Positions 32,640-42,112 of a DNA stretch of 64,000 nucleotides are shown piece after piece. The stretch lies in contig OX637334.1 of the NCBI GenBank assembly GCA_951799405.1, positions 3,286,001 through 3,350,000 of the forward strand. The letters are read 5' to 3'. The stretch's first letter is position 1, and every line of letters starts with the position of its first letter. The DNA is from Agapetus fuscipes. Taxonomy: Eukaryota > Arthropoda > Insecta > Trichoptera > Glossosomatidae. The position numbers and the translations under genes are program-made. The notes below the pieces were generated by a model. It was not told where the DNA came from, did not search any database, and was given only the letters and a program-made list of their open reading frames with translations.

Positions 32640-32835
32640 ACTCCATCAGAAGCGCTATTCTGCTAAATGCCTTACACTTTGGATATCAATCCAAGTCGGA
32701 GCTTGCTAGCACTTGCAAAAGAACCCTGTAGATAAAATATCACACTACACCTTATTTTCGGACACGAATCGCTATCTCGTCGCGTTATGGTCGTAAAGAA
32801 TTCAGCAGAATAGTTCAACAGAATTAGATCAACGC
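32640..32835. repeat. Dispersed repeat R12
   Basis: GAAGCGCTATTCTGCTAAAT, CTTTGGATATCAATCCAAGT, ACACCTTATTTTCGGACACG and TAAAGAATTCAGCAGAATAG. Relatives at 38740-38870 and, inverted, 59745-59885. The ends are weakly inverse (TTCTGCTAAAT / ATTCAGCAGAATAG). Confidence 0.6.
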
Positions 32836-32954
32836 TGCAGTGCTGTGTTTGACAGGACCTGGGACAAATGTGCCCCATAGAATGTATCAATGCCGTGAGT
32901 AAGTCTCTACTCCTCTATGTTATAACTCAATGGCAAGGTTTGACAACTGGGACA

Positions 32955-33005
32955 CTTGTGAGTGTGTATGTGTATGTGTATGTGTGTGTCTGTGTGTGTG
33001 TGTAT
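32955..33005. repeat. (TG)n microsatellite
   Basis: Runs of TGTGTATG and TGTGTG. Confidence 0.9.
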
Positions 33006-33227
33006 TGTATGCATTTAAAACAATGGGCTCAAATCGCTAATCAACAGAACTGACCGAAATACGAATCTGTTTATCATTAGTCAACCGATTCTGGTGAAAT
33101 GTCAAATTAAACAAACTTGCGTTATTTTTTGTGTTCCACGTAAAAAGTTGGATCATTGTTATATTTGAGACTTGATCATTTGACTGTCGCATTTGTTTCT
33201 GAGAGATTTAAAAAAAAAATAAAGTAG

Positions 33228-33514
33228 GCTTATTTATTTGGTGAGCGCTGTTTTTGTGTGTATCACACCTCAAGAGCCCTCTGCGAGCTTGGTCGTCGCT
33301 GTAGAAAGCGCCAATTCTCAAGCAAGACCCAGTTGTTGTAAGGCTGGATGGGCCTTTTGATGACCGGTCTTTGGTAAAGGTTTATGAAGTTTTCATCCCA
33401 GCGAAGAGCAAATTTGAAAATATAAATGGTATATTTTTGTGCTCCGCCGGGATTCGAACCCGGGACGTTCCAGTTACGAGTCCGAATTGTTGCCACCTGG
33501 ACTACGGACCGGTC
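33228..33514 (-). mobile_element. SINE-2 without 5S head
   Basis: Tail TTGGTGAGCGCTGTTTTTGTG; intact B box (GGGTTCGAATCCCGG on the minus strand); unit end ACTACGGACCGGTC. The best-preserved tRNA-like part here. Confidence 0.9.
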
Positions 33515-33596
33515 AGATTTGCGCTGAATCAACAATTAGTATGTAAACCTATGGTTTAATTGATGAAGCCTCCGATACCAACAATAGTCTATAGTT

Positions 33597-33832
33597 GAAT
33601 ACGTTCGATAACTAATAGGTTGATATGAGGCTGACACTCATGCTGTAAAAAATTGGTTCACTTTTGTCAATGCAATTCTGGTTTCACGGAAAGACGGCAG
33701 GAGTTGAAAACTTTCTGTTCATGTGAGGCTTAGTTTATTTCGTGTGTAGGTACACATTACATGTTCCTGCTTGTAGGCATGTATCAAACATGAGCCTTAA
33801 ATGTCAATACGCCTTTGCAACTTAGATTATAG
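33597..33832 (+). mobile_element. LINE-A 3' end, divergent
   Basis: ACTAATAGGTTGATATGAGG to CCTTTGCAACTTAGATTATAGG. Same divergent subtype as 55075-55290. Confidence 0.8.
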
Positions 33833-34184
33833 GTAATTGTCAAAAATGAATCCTGTTTTGATTTATTCACAGCACTTGATCAGTCTTCACAGGAATTAGG
33901 AATCTGGTCCTTTAGAAACCAAGAAAATCCCTACTTACAAGGAATCGGTTGGAGTAAGGATGTTTTCTTATCACTGTGTGCATACACAAGCACGCATGCA
34001 CATGCTGCAGTTGTGTATTGATGGGATCTGAAGCGCAGATTAACAATCGAGTGACTCACTACAGAGTTGTTATCTGCTGCAGCAATTCAGTCGCATGAAT
34101 TATGCTCAGGAGATCTGCTACTGTTCTTTCGTAAACAAATCGTCAACTTCTATAATCTAAAATCTATGAATAGTTCTTCCATAC

Positions 34185-34325
34185 GTGTCACGACAAATCG
34201 GTCACTCGACAGTTCGTCCACACAACTTTTTGTTCAACGACAATTCAGTCACAAACAAAAAATAGTTACAGACAACTCCATCACATACAACTACAATGAA
34301 TTACAGCTACGGTCTAGTCCAGTCG
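34185..34325 (+). mobile_element. FB-1 left arm only
   Basis: CACGACAAATCGGTCACTCG, CAGTTCGTCCACACAAC and GACAACTCCATCACATACAA. It stops where SINE-1 begins. Confidence 0.65.
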
Positions 34326-34668
34326 ATAGGTCAGTTGATATTATATAAGTGCTTGATATAAGTTGCTTGCATTCCATACCGTGAGCTCGGGTTCGAATCC
34401 CACTTAGGGTGTCAGAAATCATTTCCCGTTCCTGCGTATATTCAAACCCTAAAATAAAATACCGACAAGGTTTACTCAGCCTTCACAAGAAATGAGTACA
34501 AGCCCCCTCAGGAGCAGGAAAACCTCCACTTCAACTGAAGCGATTGGCGTAAGGCTTGCCCCCTTACCTGTAAAAATAAAAGTATTCCACTCGCCACATG
34601 CAAAACACTTCGGGGATAACGCGGCAAGCAGTTACACTATATGTATAGCTTAGTTACGTTGCGTTTTA
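34317..34668 (+). mobile_element. SINE-1, full length with a small duplication in the head
   Basis: GTCCAGTCGATAGGTCAGTTG, an interrupted D-arm region, GGTTCGAATCCCACTTAGGG (B box), the whole body, and ending ACACTATATGTATAGCTTAG. Confidence 0.85.
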
Positions 34669-34674
34669 CTCTTC

Positions 34675-34925
34675 TCTTATTTTCACTCTGCAGGTTCCAT
34701 TCTTTCGCGATCTCACCTATTTCGTAAATCCATTCCTTCTCGGTCTTCCGCTTCCACGCTTTCTTCTGCACACTTCTTCGTTGGTCGTTTATCATTATTT
34801 TTTTTTCGAGATGCCCGAACCATCTCATCGTACTGTCATTCTCATATTCTGTACATTCATTTCTATATTGTCCATGGCCCAGCTGCCTGTGACCGATTTG
34901 TCGTGGAACCTCTTCCATAGCGCTA
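34675..34925 (-). mobile_element. LINE C-terminal fragment (LINE-D-like)
   Basis: The minus strand reads MRWFGHLEKK and KAWKRKTEKEW..EIGEIAKEWNLQSE, the GH..-type C-terminal module. Confidence 0.6.
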
Positions 34926-35392
34926 CATTATTATTTTGCAACTTTTTGTCTAGATTAAGTCTGTCTTATTTACGACTCAGTATCAGGCATTTAATCGTTG
35001 CAACTATTTGCAAGCGCACCCCTGCATGAGAAGCAGTACTTGTCACGGACAGTTCGGGCTCGTGGGCGATGACAATAACTTATCTTTGGGCATCGCCGCC
35101 AAATAAATCCATCACCCGTGTGATTACACACCGAGGTACAGGCTGCAACTCGGAGCGTGTAGAGACAAATCGGTCACCGATAACTCGTCCACAGAGAGCT
35201 TGGTCCATGGACAATTCAGTCACACGAAAGGTCGTACACATAACTTTTTGGTTGATGACGTTTCGGTCTCATACAATATAGGCCAACAGACAGCTTCATC
35301 ACAGAAAAGTTGCTCTCCTAAAAAATCTAAGTAAATATTGTAATTTTGATTAATTTTAATTTTCTGTGATGGATCTGTTTATGGAGCATATC

Positions 35393-35780
35393 CCCATATT
35401 AATAGTAAAACTGAATGAGTGCTGATTCGCTGATTTGATTGAGAAATTGTGGATAAAACATTTGATCAGGAGTAACTTCTCATTGTAAGTGAATTAATCT
35501 AAAAAAAATGCTCATGACAAACTTCTAAACAACAGGTTTGTCACTCTTCTTTTAGTGTTTTAATACCTCAAAAGTAAAACTAAATAACTGTTATAATAAG
35601 CTAACATGGGTTTTTTCAGAAAAATGCCCCTTTTTCCTTTTTTTCTAGGAGAGAAAACACAAAAAAAAGTGTGAAAATCCTGTAGCTTAGAAGTTCGTCA
35701 TGAGCACTCCCTTATAAGTAGTTCACTTACTATGAAAAGATGCGCCCAAGAAACGATTTCTCTTATCAGGCAGCGATATA
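35393..35780. mobile_element. MITE-2, near complete
   Basis: AGTAAAACTGAATGAGTGCTG at the left. The middle GCCCCTTTTTCCTTTTTTTC with GAGAGAAAACAC and GTTCGTCATGAGCACTCCC follows the consensus. Right end CAGGCAGCGATATAG. Confidence 0.75.
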
Positions 35781-35835
35781 GTCAGAGAGTCACAGGCAGC
35801 TCTTCACAGACAAATACAAGGAATTAAAAATACAC

Positions 35836-36141
35836 TTCTTCTTCTTCTTCTTCTTCTTGTGCCACTTCTAACGAAGATCGGCGATCATTATAGCTATTTT
35901 GAATTTTGATGCTGCGGCTCGAAATAGGGACTTGGTGCTTCTGCCGAACCACTGTCGCAGGTTCTTCAGCCATGATGTCCTTCGGCGTCCCTGAGATCTT
36001 CTCCCGTCAATCTTACCCTGAATGATAAGATGAAGGAGACGGTACTTCTCATTTGTCATAATGTGACCGAAGTACATTAGCTTTCTCTGCTTAATGGTAG
36101 GCAGGAGATCCTTTGTAGTGCGCATTATAAACAATTTAAAT
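35836..36141 (-). mobile_element. LINE-F (RTE-like) 3' end with 10-bp target duplication
   Basis: (TTC)n at the low end is the AAG tail. The frame gives TIKQRKLMYFGHIM, GKIDGRRSQGRRR and LRQWFGRSTKSLFRAAASKF. AAAAATACAC flanks both sides (35826-35835, 36142-36151), a clean target-site duplication. Confidence 0.85.
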
Positions 36142-36557
36142 AAAAATACACTATTTAGGTACAAAGGTTTCTTGGAGAGCAAGTTTTGTGCGATAGAGCT
36201 GTCTGTGGAGATTATTTGTATGCGACCTAAATGCCAATGACAGAAAGGTCGCAAACTGTCGTATTATCAAATTGTCCGTGAACGATGTGTCCACGGATGA
36301 GTTGTCTGTGTCCGAAATGTCGTGTGGACGAACAGTCTGTGGAACCATCTCAGAGGGCGGTACAACAAGCAGAAAGCGGTACAGCGACGCAGATTAACAG
36401 CGCTCTGATCACTGATGTGCTCCTGGACGTGTAGTACCTCGTGGCGCCTTCTGCGGGCAGTGGCGGGCACAGGGAGGGACGAATCATGCTGGAGAAATAA
36501 AAGTACGCAAAATATTCATGCCATCATACAAATCACTGCTAGGTTGTCACAATACCG

Positions 36558-36728
36558 CGGCTGGAAGTCTCATCACCACAGTAAATCTTACCTACCGAAT
36601 ATCGGTAATATTTGTATGAAGATCTGTCAATCCAAGATGGCCGCAAGTGAACAGCTGATTAGTCTTTATACAAATATTACCGATATTCGGAAGGTAAGAA
36701 TTACCGTGGTGATGAGACTTCCAGCCCT
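36558..36728. mobile_element. MITE-1, complete palindrome
   Basis: CGGCTGGAAGTCTCATCACC to GGTGATGAGACTTCCAGCCC. The centre is inverted relative to 20684-20854 (CTGTCAATCCAAGATGGCCG). Confidence 0.85.
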
Positions 36729-36764
36729 GGAATACAAATGAATAAATGACTCGTTAAACTAACA

Positions 36765-37080
36765 CGGTTTCTCAGATAAATGCACCTTTTTCCAATTTTC
36801 TACGAGAGAAAACACTAAAAAAGAGTCACTGTAATCTGTCACCATTCCGCTAGAGGTGGCCAGAGCGTCTGCAGAGCTGCCTCCACTTCTTCTTATCCTC
36901 ACATACCTCTTTCAATTCATTCACATCCATCACCTTTTTCATACATTTTCTTCTTCTACATTCACTTTGTATATCATTCTTTCAAAGTCTCTTCAATCTG
37001 ACCACTCTATACTTTTCCCGGTCGTCCTTTACCTCCTTTTCCTTCCAAACTTTCTTTGTACCGCAGTTCCTAAAATCAGT
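36765..37080 (-). mobile_element. MITE-2 scrap followed by a LINE-D antisense fragment
   Basis: 36765-36828 matches MITE-2 (CTCAGATAAATGCACC, GAGAGAAAACACTAAAAAAG). From 36829, CACTGTAATCTGTCACCATTCC and CCTCTTTCAATTCATTCAC are the antisense end of the LINE-D ORF. Confidence 0.65.
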
Positions 37081-37099
37081 TTTTGATCATCATCAACAT

Positions 37100-37390
37100 T
37101 TTGTAAAGGCAGCGCCTTGTTGTGTCAGTCATTTGTCTCTGTCTGCTGCCATCCTCCTGAGATGCGAATAGGAGGAGACATCCATGAGCCGCTTCACATC
37201 CTTGAAGTATGAAGTTCTTGGCCAACTTGTTGTTCGTCTTCCCAAGATTTTGCCTTCGAAAATGTTGTTAAGAAAAGTGCTATGTCTAATCGAGTTCCCT
37301 TTTAGTTTAATTTTCCTCTTTAAAATGTGACTTATAAGCTCTCTTTCTTCTACGTCCCTTAACACCTCTTCGTTGGACTTCTTTTCGACC
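37100..37390 (-). mobile_element. LINE-G C-terminal fragment
   Basis: The minus strand reads ILKRKIKLKGNSIRH, NIFEGKILGRRTTSWPRTSY and DVSSYSHLRRMAADRDK, another non-LTR C-terminus (I/L-GHxxRH..GKRGRGRPRTSY pattern), ending in DR..W-like residues. Confidence 0.65.
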
Positions 37391-37391
37391 C

Positions 37392-37818
37392 ATGATGTAT
37401 GAAAAAGGTTATAACTCTGGATGAAATGAAAGAAGTATGCAAGGACAGGAAGAAGTGGCGGCTAATCTGTAATGTTGATTTGTAATGTTGGTTTATTAAT
37501 TTGTTACTTTTTTTTTGTATAGGAAATTATTGACTTTTTTGTATAGATTTCTTTTTAAGGTTTTGTTCTTTTTTATACTTAAATGTTATTTATTATTTGA
37601 ATTCCTTGACTTAAAGGTTGGTATGAGGCTGACCACCCGTACTGTAAAAAATGATTCAATTTGCCAATGTCACCCCTGTTTCAGGGAAGGTCGGCAAGAG
37701 TTGCAGGGCTTATGTTCATTTGAGTTTGGGTTCAATATTACAGTTTCGTGGCTGATTGTGGGAATACATTTATTATAAATCCTAAATGTTATTTATCTTT
37801 GCAACTTAGATTATAGAT
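37392..37818 (+). mobile_element. LINE-A with the end of its ORF
   Basis: CTGGATGAAATGAAAGAAGT then GGACAGGAAGAAGTGGCGGC reads DEMKEVCKDRKKWRLICNV: the KWR-type C-terminus of a non-LTR ORF. A ~150-base 3' UTR follows, then the repeat unit (TTCCTTGACTTAAAGG to CTTTGCAACTTAGATTATAG). This links the abundant unit to its parent retrotransposon. Confidence 0.85.
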
Positions 37819-37907
37819 ACGAAGTTTTTGATGTTGTTATTTTATCGGATGCCGATGACGCTTGGATTATTTCTACTCTACACCCTTGCAGCTTGTATAT
37901 AGCTTGT

Positions 37908-37976
37908 CTCGGAGGACGTGGCGCAGTGCTCGGCGCTCGCGACTTGCGGCGCGAGTATCACAGGTTCGACAGCGCA
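37908..37976 (+). mobile_element. tRNA-like sequence, SINE head of another family
   Basis: GGACGTGGCGCAGTGCTCGG, then CTCGCGACTTGCGGCGCGAG (anticodon-stem-like CTCGC/GCGAG) and a B box CAGGTTCGACAGC. No CCA or terminator context of a real tRNA gene. The frames 37862-38128 over it are shadows. Confidence 0.45.
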
Positions 37977-38154
37977 TGATGCATGGGGCGGCTCTCAGGA
38001 ACTGTGTCCCATACATTATGCTGGTGATGCGATTCCGCCCGGTTTGGACAAGCCGGTCTCCTAATAAGCCAGAGACGCCCACACTCCGTCACTCTAAACG
38101 AGGAACCTGCTGCCGAAATGTCGGCTAACAAGTTGAGTTAACTTTGAAAGCTCC

Positions 38155-38375
38155 GTCAATCAGAAGCGCTCTCCTGTTACTCTATTCTACCAACATATAC
38201 TTTCTTCGTCAGTCTTTCCTCATTCATTCTCTCCATATGCCCAAACCATCTTAACAAACTTCTTTTAATCTTCACTTTCACACTTTCTCTTGCACCACAT
38301 TCTTCCTTACAAAATCATTCCTCACCCTGTCACTCCGTGTTTTCCACATCATACTTCTTAGAAAGTCCATTTCAA
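38155..38375 (-). mobile_element. LINE-A/D ORF fragment
   Basis: Matches 43560-43720 (TACTTTCTTCGTCAGTCTTT, CATATGCCCAAACCATCTTA), internal ORF sequence upstream of the LINE-A C-terminus. Confidence 0.6.
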
Positions 38376-38518
38376 CAGTATGGACCATCAAAATGAAAAT
38401 CCATTGAATGGTCAATTTTTTTTTTTTAAGGGAACCTTTTGCGGGAGACTCCCCAATTCCTGAAAGGGTTGGGGGTCTATATCACCCAAGAAGGATGCCA
38501 CAGAGATGTTGCTACAAG

Positions 38519-38735
38519 CCTGGTAGTCGTCGCTACAAAGCGCAAATTCTCAAGCAAGATCCTTTTTTTTTACAGGCTTGATGAACCCTTTATATATATG
38601 AGGATTATTTATTCGGCGAGCGCTATTTTTGTTATTTACCTCATGAGCCCTCTGAGAGAGTGGTCGTCGCTGTAGAAAGCGTCAATTCTCAAGCAAGACC
38701 CAGTTGCTGCAAGGCTGGATGGACCTTTGGTCTCC
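38519..38735 (-). mobile_element. SINE-2 fragments
   Basis: 38519-38565 (TAGTCGTCGCTACAAAGCGC) and 38600-38735 (ATTATTTATTCGGCGAGCGC to AAGGCTGGATGGACC), two pieces in one orientation. Confidence 0.7.
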
Positions 38736-38739
38736 TTAA

Positions 38740-38870
38740 ACTTTGGATATCAAGTCGCAGCTAGCTAGCGCTTCCAAGAACTCCATAGATAAAAAATAAA
38801 ACACAGCACACCTTATTTTTGGACATGAATCTATCTTGTCGCCTTAAGGTCGTAAGGAATTTAACAGAAA
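38740..38870. repeat. Dispersed repeat R12
   Basis: CTTTGGATATCAAGTCGCAG and CACCTTATTTTTGGACATGA, as at 32640-32835. Confidence 0.55.
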
Positions 38871-38929
38871 GCACTTCAGGAAGCGTTTTTAACGTTCGTC
38901 AAGGCGTCAGCATTTTAACATTGTACATT

Positions 38930-39725
38930 GTGTTTAAACGGCTTAGACTTAAATGCTATTTGTTGTGTATGTTCCTTGACTTAGAAATGAAATGAAATGA
39001 AATAAAATTTATTCCTTCAAAAAAAAACAAATGTAATGAAGGAATTACACTGTCTCACTAGATCTGTGATCTGTTCTGAGACAGTGGAATCCGCATCTCA
39101 ACAAATCACAAGAGCGAAAAAAAGGGTATAATTAGATTGACTACTTATATATATTAAATAGTGCGAAAGTTGATTTCTGTCTCCCAGTTTTCTTCAGCCA
39201 TTCTATCACAATTCTTCCCAGATTTGTACCCTCTCGGGATATATATTTTTCTATTTTAGGTAGAACATGATTGTATGTCCTCGGTGCCAGGAAGCAATAA
39301 TATCTTTGTGCAAAGCTTGTTGTCAGTCCTGGAGGCCGAAGTTGCTGTCTGTTCCTAGTATTGTGTGCAAGTACGTAGTTGGGTTGATAAGGGGCTGTGT
39401 TGTGATATAAATGCAATATGATTCTCTTTATATATAATTGTCTTATATCAAGTACTCCCGTTTCAGAAAATAGTTTTTCTGTTGGATATCTAAATGGTTT
39501 CCATCTCATAACCTTTAAAACAGATCTCTGCACTCTTTCTAGAGGACTCAACAATGTTTTCGACATTCCTCCCCAGCCTATTATACCATATTCCATAACA
39601 CTCTGCCCCGTATATTATAGGTTGGTATGCGGCTGACCACCCATGCTGTTTCAAGGAAGGTCGGAAGGAGTTACAGGGTGTTGGTCCATTCCAGATTTGG
39701 TTTTTATGTTGTAGGTTCACATGCT
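38930..39725 (+). mobile_element. LINE-A 3' end split by LINE-H
   Basis: The left part ends TATGTTCCTTGACTTA (38984). The right part starts ATTATAGGTTGGTATGCGGC (39613) and runs to GTAGGTTCACATGC, where it is truncated. Confidence 0.8.
38985..39612 (-). mobile_element. LINE-H C-terminal ORF fragment (151 aa open)
   Basis: The minus-strand frame 39141-39596 reads EYGIIGWGGMSKTLLSPLER, QRSVLKVMRWKP, LFSETGVLDIRQLY and LRPPGLTTSFAQRYYCFLAP: the C-terminus after the reverse transcriptase in Jockey-group LINEs (Y-G-I-x-x-W-G..L..LQ..LK). GAAATGAAATGAAATG at the low end is the 3' tail. The frame starts within the element, so it is truncated, but it is unbroken over 151 residues, suggesting a young insertion. 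Confidence 0.75.
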
Positions 39726-39820
39726 TTGATTAGACGTTATTCAGTCGTCGTCACTGGTCACGATGTTCAGCGACTTTCAGTTCAGTTCATCGTTGCCCTC
39801 CGCTGACGAACAAGGGTGTG

Positions 39821-39862
39821 TCTCCTGATGACGTTGGATAAGAAGCCATCAAAATGTTGAGA
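39821..39862 (+). ncRNA. Degenerate hammerhead-like motif
   Basis: TCTC-CTGATGA-CGTTGG..CCATC-AAAA-TG-TT-GAGA. Same arrangement as 63267-63308, with GAAA changed to AAAA, so probably not active. Confidence 0.35.
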
Positions 39863-40214
39863 GGACTGAAATTCTCTAATTAACGCTTCGTATCTGGTTA
39901 TTTTTACAAGTAACTATATTACAATATGACGCTATCACAATCCGACGTTAGTGCATCTTAGATAGTAGGCTGGGTAAAAAAAATGTGACTAGCAGGTTAT
40001 GTTCGGTACCACGCTGAGTCGCGCTTCATGTTCTATGCATTCCTCACAGTCACATCAGCGACATATCATATTTGTATTATAATTCGGTGACATCCTATAA
40101 GGTCTGTTGTTGTATTTTTATATTTCTTCTATATCGTAGTCCCTGTTCTGTTTCATATGCTTTTATACTGAAAATCTACAATATGCCATATTTTCATGCC
40201 CTCTGGATGTCATC
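39863..40214. other. Unique DNA
   Basis: Nothing recognised. Confidence 0.5.
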
Positions 40215-40690
40215 CATCCATTAACATATAAAATTCATATTAAATGCATGCCCACAAACACACGTATGGTTCGTGCTTACAAACGCTGCAAGTGTACTTA
40301 CAATTCAACAAGCAAACCCTAAAATGAACCGCACGCTTAATAAAAAAAGAGCGATAACTCCAAAAATAAGAATGTTGGGAAATCACGTTTGAAGTTCAGA
40401 CAACCAGTACAACTTGTATGGGATGAAAAAGGCGACCGATGTTTTATCTCGGTCATATTCGTCCAAATTGAACGGCTGTCGCATTCTACCTATTCTTCTC
40501 GCATTGTTCTTGCGTTTTATTACAAAATCTCGATTGTCTCAATTTTTTAGTTATTTCTCTTTATTATTAAACGTGCGATATGCCTTGCAATTTTTTCCGA
40601 CCTTCCCTGAAACAGGGGAGACATTGGCCAAGTGAATCAATTCTTACAGTTTCACTCCAATTGAACTATAAGTCAAGGAATTAATGATTC
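40215..40690 (-). mobile_element. LINE-A 3' end split by MITE-3
   Basis: Left part 40215-40330 (ATTCATATTAAATGCATGCC to CCCTAAAATGAACC). Right part 40577-40690 (TGCCTTGCAATTTTTTCCG to GAACTATAAGTCAAGGAAT). Confidence 0.75.
40331..40576. mobile_element. MITE-3
   Basis: Ends GCACGCTTAATAAAAAAAGA and CTCTTTATTATTAAACGTGC are inverted repeats. The interior (CCAGTACAACTTGTATGGGA, ATTGAACGGCTGTCGC) matches the inverse copy at 62309-62550. Confidence 0.85.
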
Positions 40691-41099
40691 AACAAAAGCA
40701 CTAAATCCCTGTTTGGGCTTACAGAATCTTACGTATTTAAGTGAAAAATGAAGAGGAATTCACACACTCTCCTGCCATGGCTTTGAATTCGAGTCTCTGA
40801 TTAACCATCTAGTATGTAAATAAATTCTCCATCAACTGATAATGCCGCTCGGCGTTTTAAAAACAGTAGTCGGCTGTTATCTCGCGTTTAATGTAAGCTG
40901 CAGTCGTTTTTATGGTGCTGCAATTTGAATAATTTATTAACCAACAACACAACACCTGCCAATAAAAGTGTGTCACTTTTAACATCACTCTAACAGCCGC
41001 AACAGGAAACCAATTTAGAAGGAGCTACATATGTACTAGTGGAAGGAACGAGTGTTTGGGTGCAGCAGGCAGACACTTGTCCCCGCTGGCTCCATGATT

Positions 41100-41885
41100 A
41101 AACAGCACAGTAGCAAAACTAGCATGACAGAACATCACAATGACAAAATATCACAAGACAAAACATCATTATGGCAAAACATCACTGGAAAGTACGTCAC
41201 AGGGACAAAACATCACAGAACATAGAAAAATAATAAAGAGTATGACAAAAAAGTGAGTCATGAGGAATATGAAAAAATGTAACTCGTGCATAATATACTT
41301 GTTATTTGGTAATAACAAAAATTAACGTCAACGATTAATATTATTAGATTAATAAAAACGAACTAAGGAACCCCGAAGGAGTCGCATATGGCGTGTGGAA
41401 GCAAAATAAATGTGTGTGTTGTTTGTGATGTTTTTTCATGTGCCGTTTATGGTATGTTTTTTTAGGTATAATAATTACAAAATTTGGATAGCACCTTTTA
41501 TGACAGTTTGTCATTACAAAGGCGCTGTCCATATGATTGGACGAAGAGGTGAGTCTTGAGACTTCTTTTAAATAGTCTCTCCGAATCCAGTTCCCTCAGT
41601 GAGGCAGGAATAGTATTCCAAGTCATTGGAGCGGCTGTCTTGAATGAAATCTCCAAAAACAGTGCGGGGCCTTCTTGCAGGGATGTCCAGGCAGTTGCTT
41701 CTTGATGTATGGTATGTGATGTTTTGTCATTGTTTTGTTTTGTCATTTGTTGCTCTGCCATGTGTTGTTCTGCCATATGTTGCTACGTCATGTGTCGTTA
41801 TACCAAGTGTCCTTCTGTCATTTGTCGTTATGTCATGTGTCGTTTTGCCACGTGTCGTTTTGTCACTGTGCCGTTCTAGCCTGGC
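41100..41885. mobile_element. FB-2 foldback with a LINE-I insertion
   Basis: Left arm 41100-41235 (ATGACAGAACATCACAATG). Centre with a SINE-1 scrap (GAACCCCGAAGGAGTCGCAT) beside AAATAAATG. Right arm 41410-41469 and 41709-41885 (GTTTTGTCACTGTGCCGTTC). Ends partly eroded. Confidence 0.75.
41470..41708 (-). mobile_element. LINE-I C-terminal fragment
   Basis: The minus strand reads SFKTAAPMTWNTIPASLREL and FKRSLKTHLFVQSY, the AP..WN.LP..LR..LKTHLF ending of CR1/L2-group ORFs. GGTATGT on both sides (41455, 41710) may be the target duplication. Confidence 0.7.
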
Positions 41886-42112
41886 ACCGTCCCAGCTGGT
41901 GCGTCTAGGACTCCTGAGACGTTTTTCATTTATTTAATTGTGAGGGTCTGAAGTGTAGACAAAGTTTTTGAAGTGACTTCCTCCCTTCCCTGTTCTTACC
42001 CCAAAATGTAAAACTACCTTTAAACCCAACCAAAGCCTTCTTTCCAAAAATATATGAAAGCTAAACGCTCATTAGAGGCTCTGTTTTATTTTCTACATCG
42101 CAACGCGACTAA
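41886..42112. other. Unique DNA
   Basis: Nothing recognised. Ends with the TAA target of MITE-8. Confidence 0.4.

Larger units (their letters stand above)
35156..36345. mobile_element. FB-1 foldback carrying MITE-2 and LINE-F insertions
   Basis: Left arm 35156-35390 (AGACAAATCGGTCACCG, CAGCTTCATCACAGAAAAG). Right arm 36152-36345 (GAGCAAGTTTTGTGCGATAG, GTCGTGTGGACGAACAGTC). Both inserts lie between, so they are younger. Confidence 0.8.

Noticed and set aside
37862..38128. 88-aa arginine-rich frame and its opposite-strand partner
   Set aside because: They overlap a tRNA-like sequence and each other; no family resemblance.
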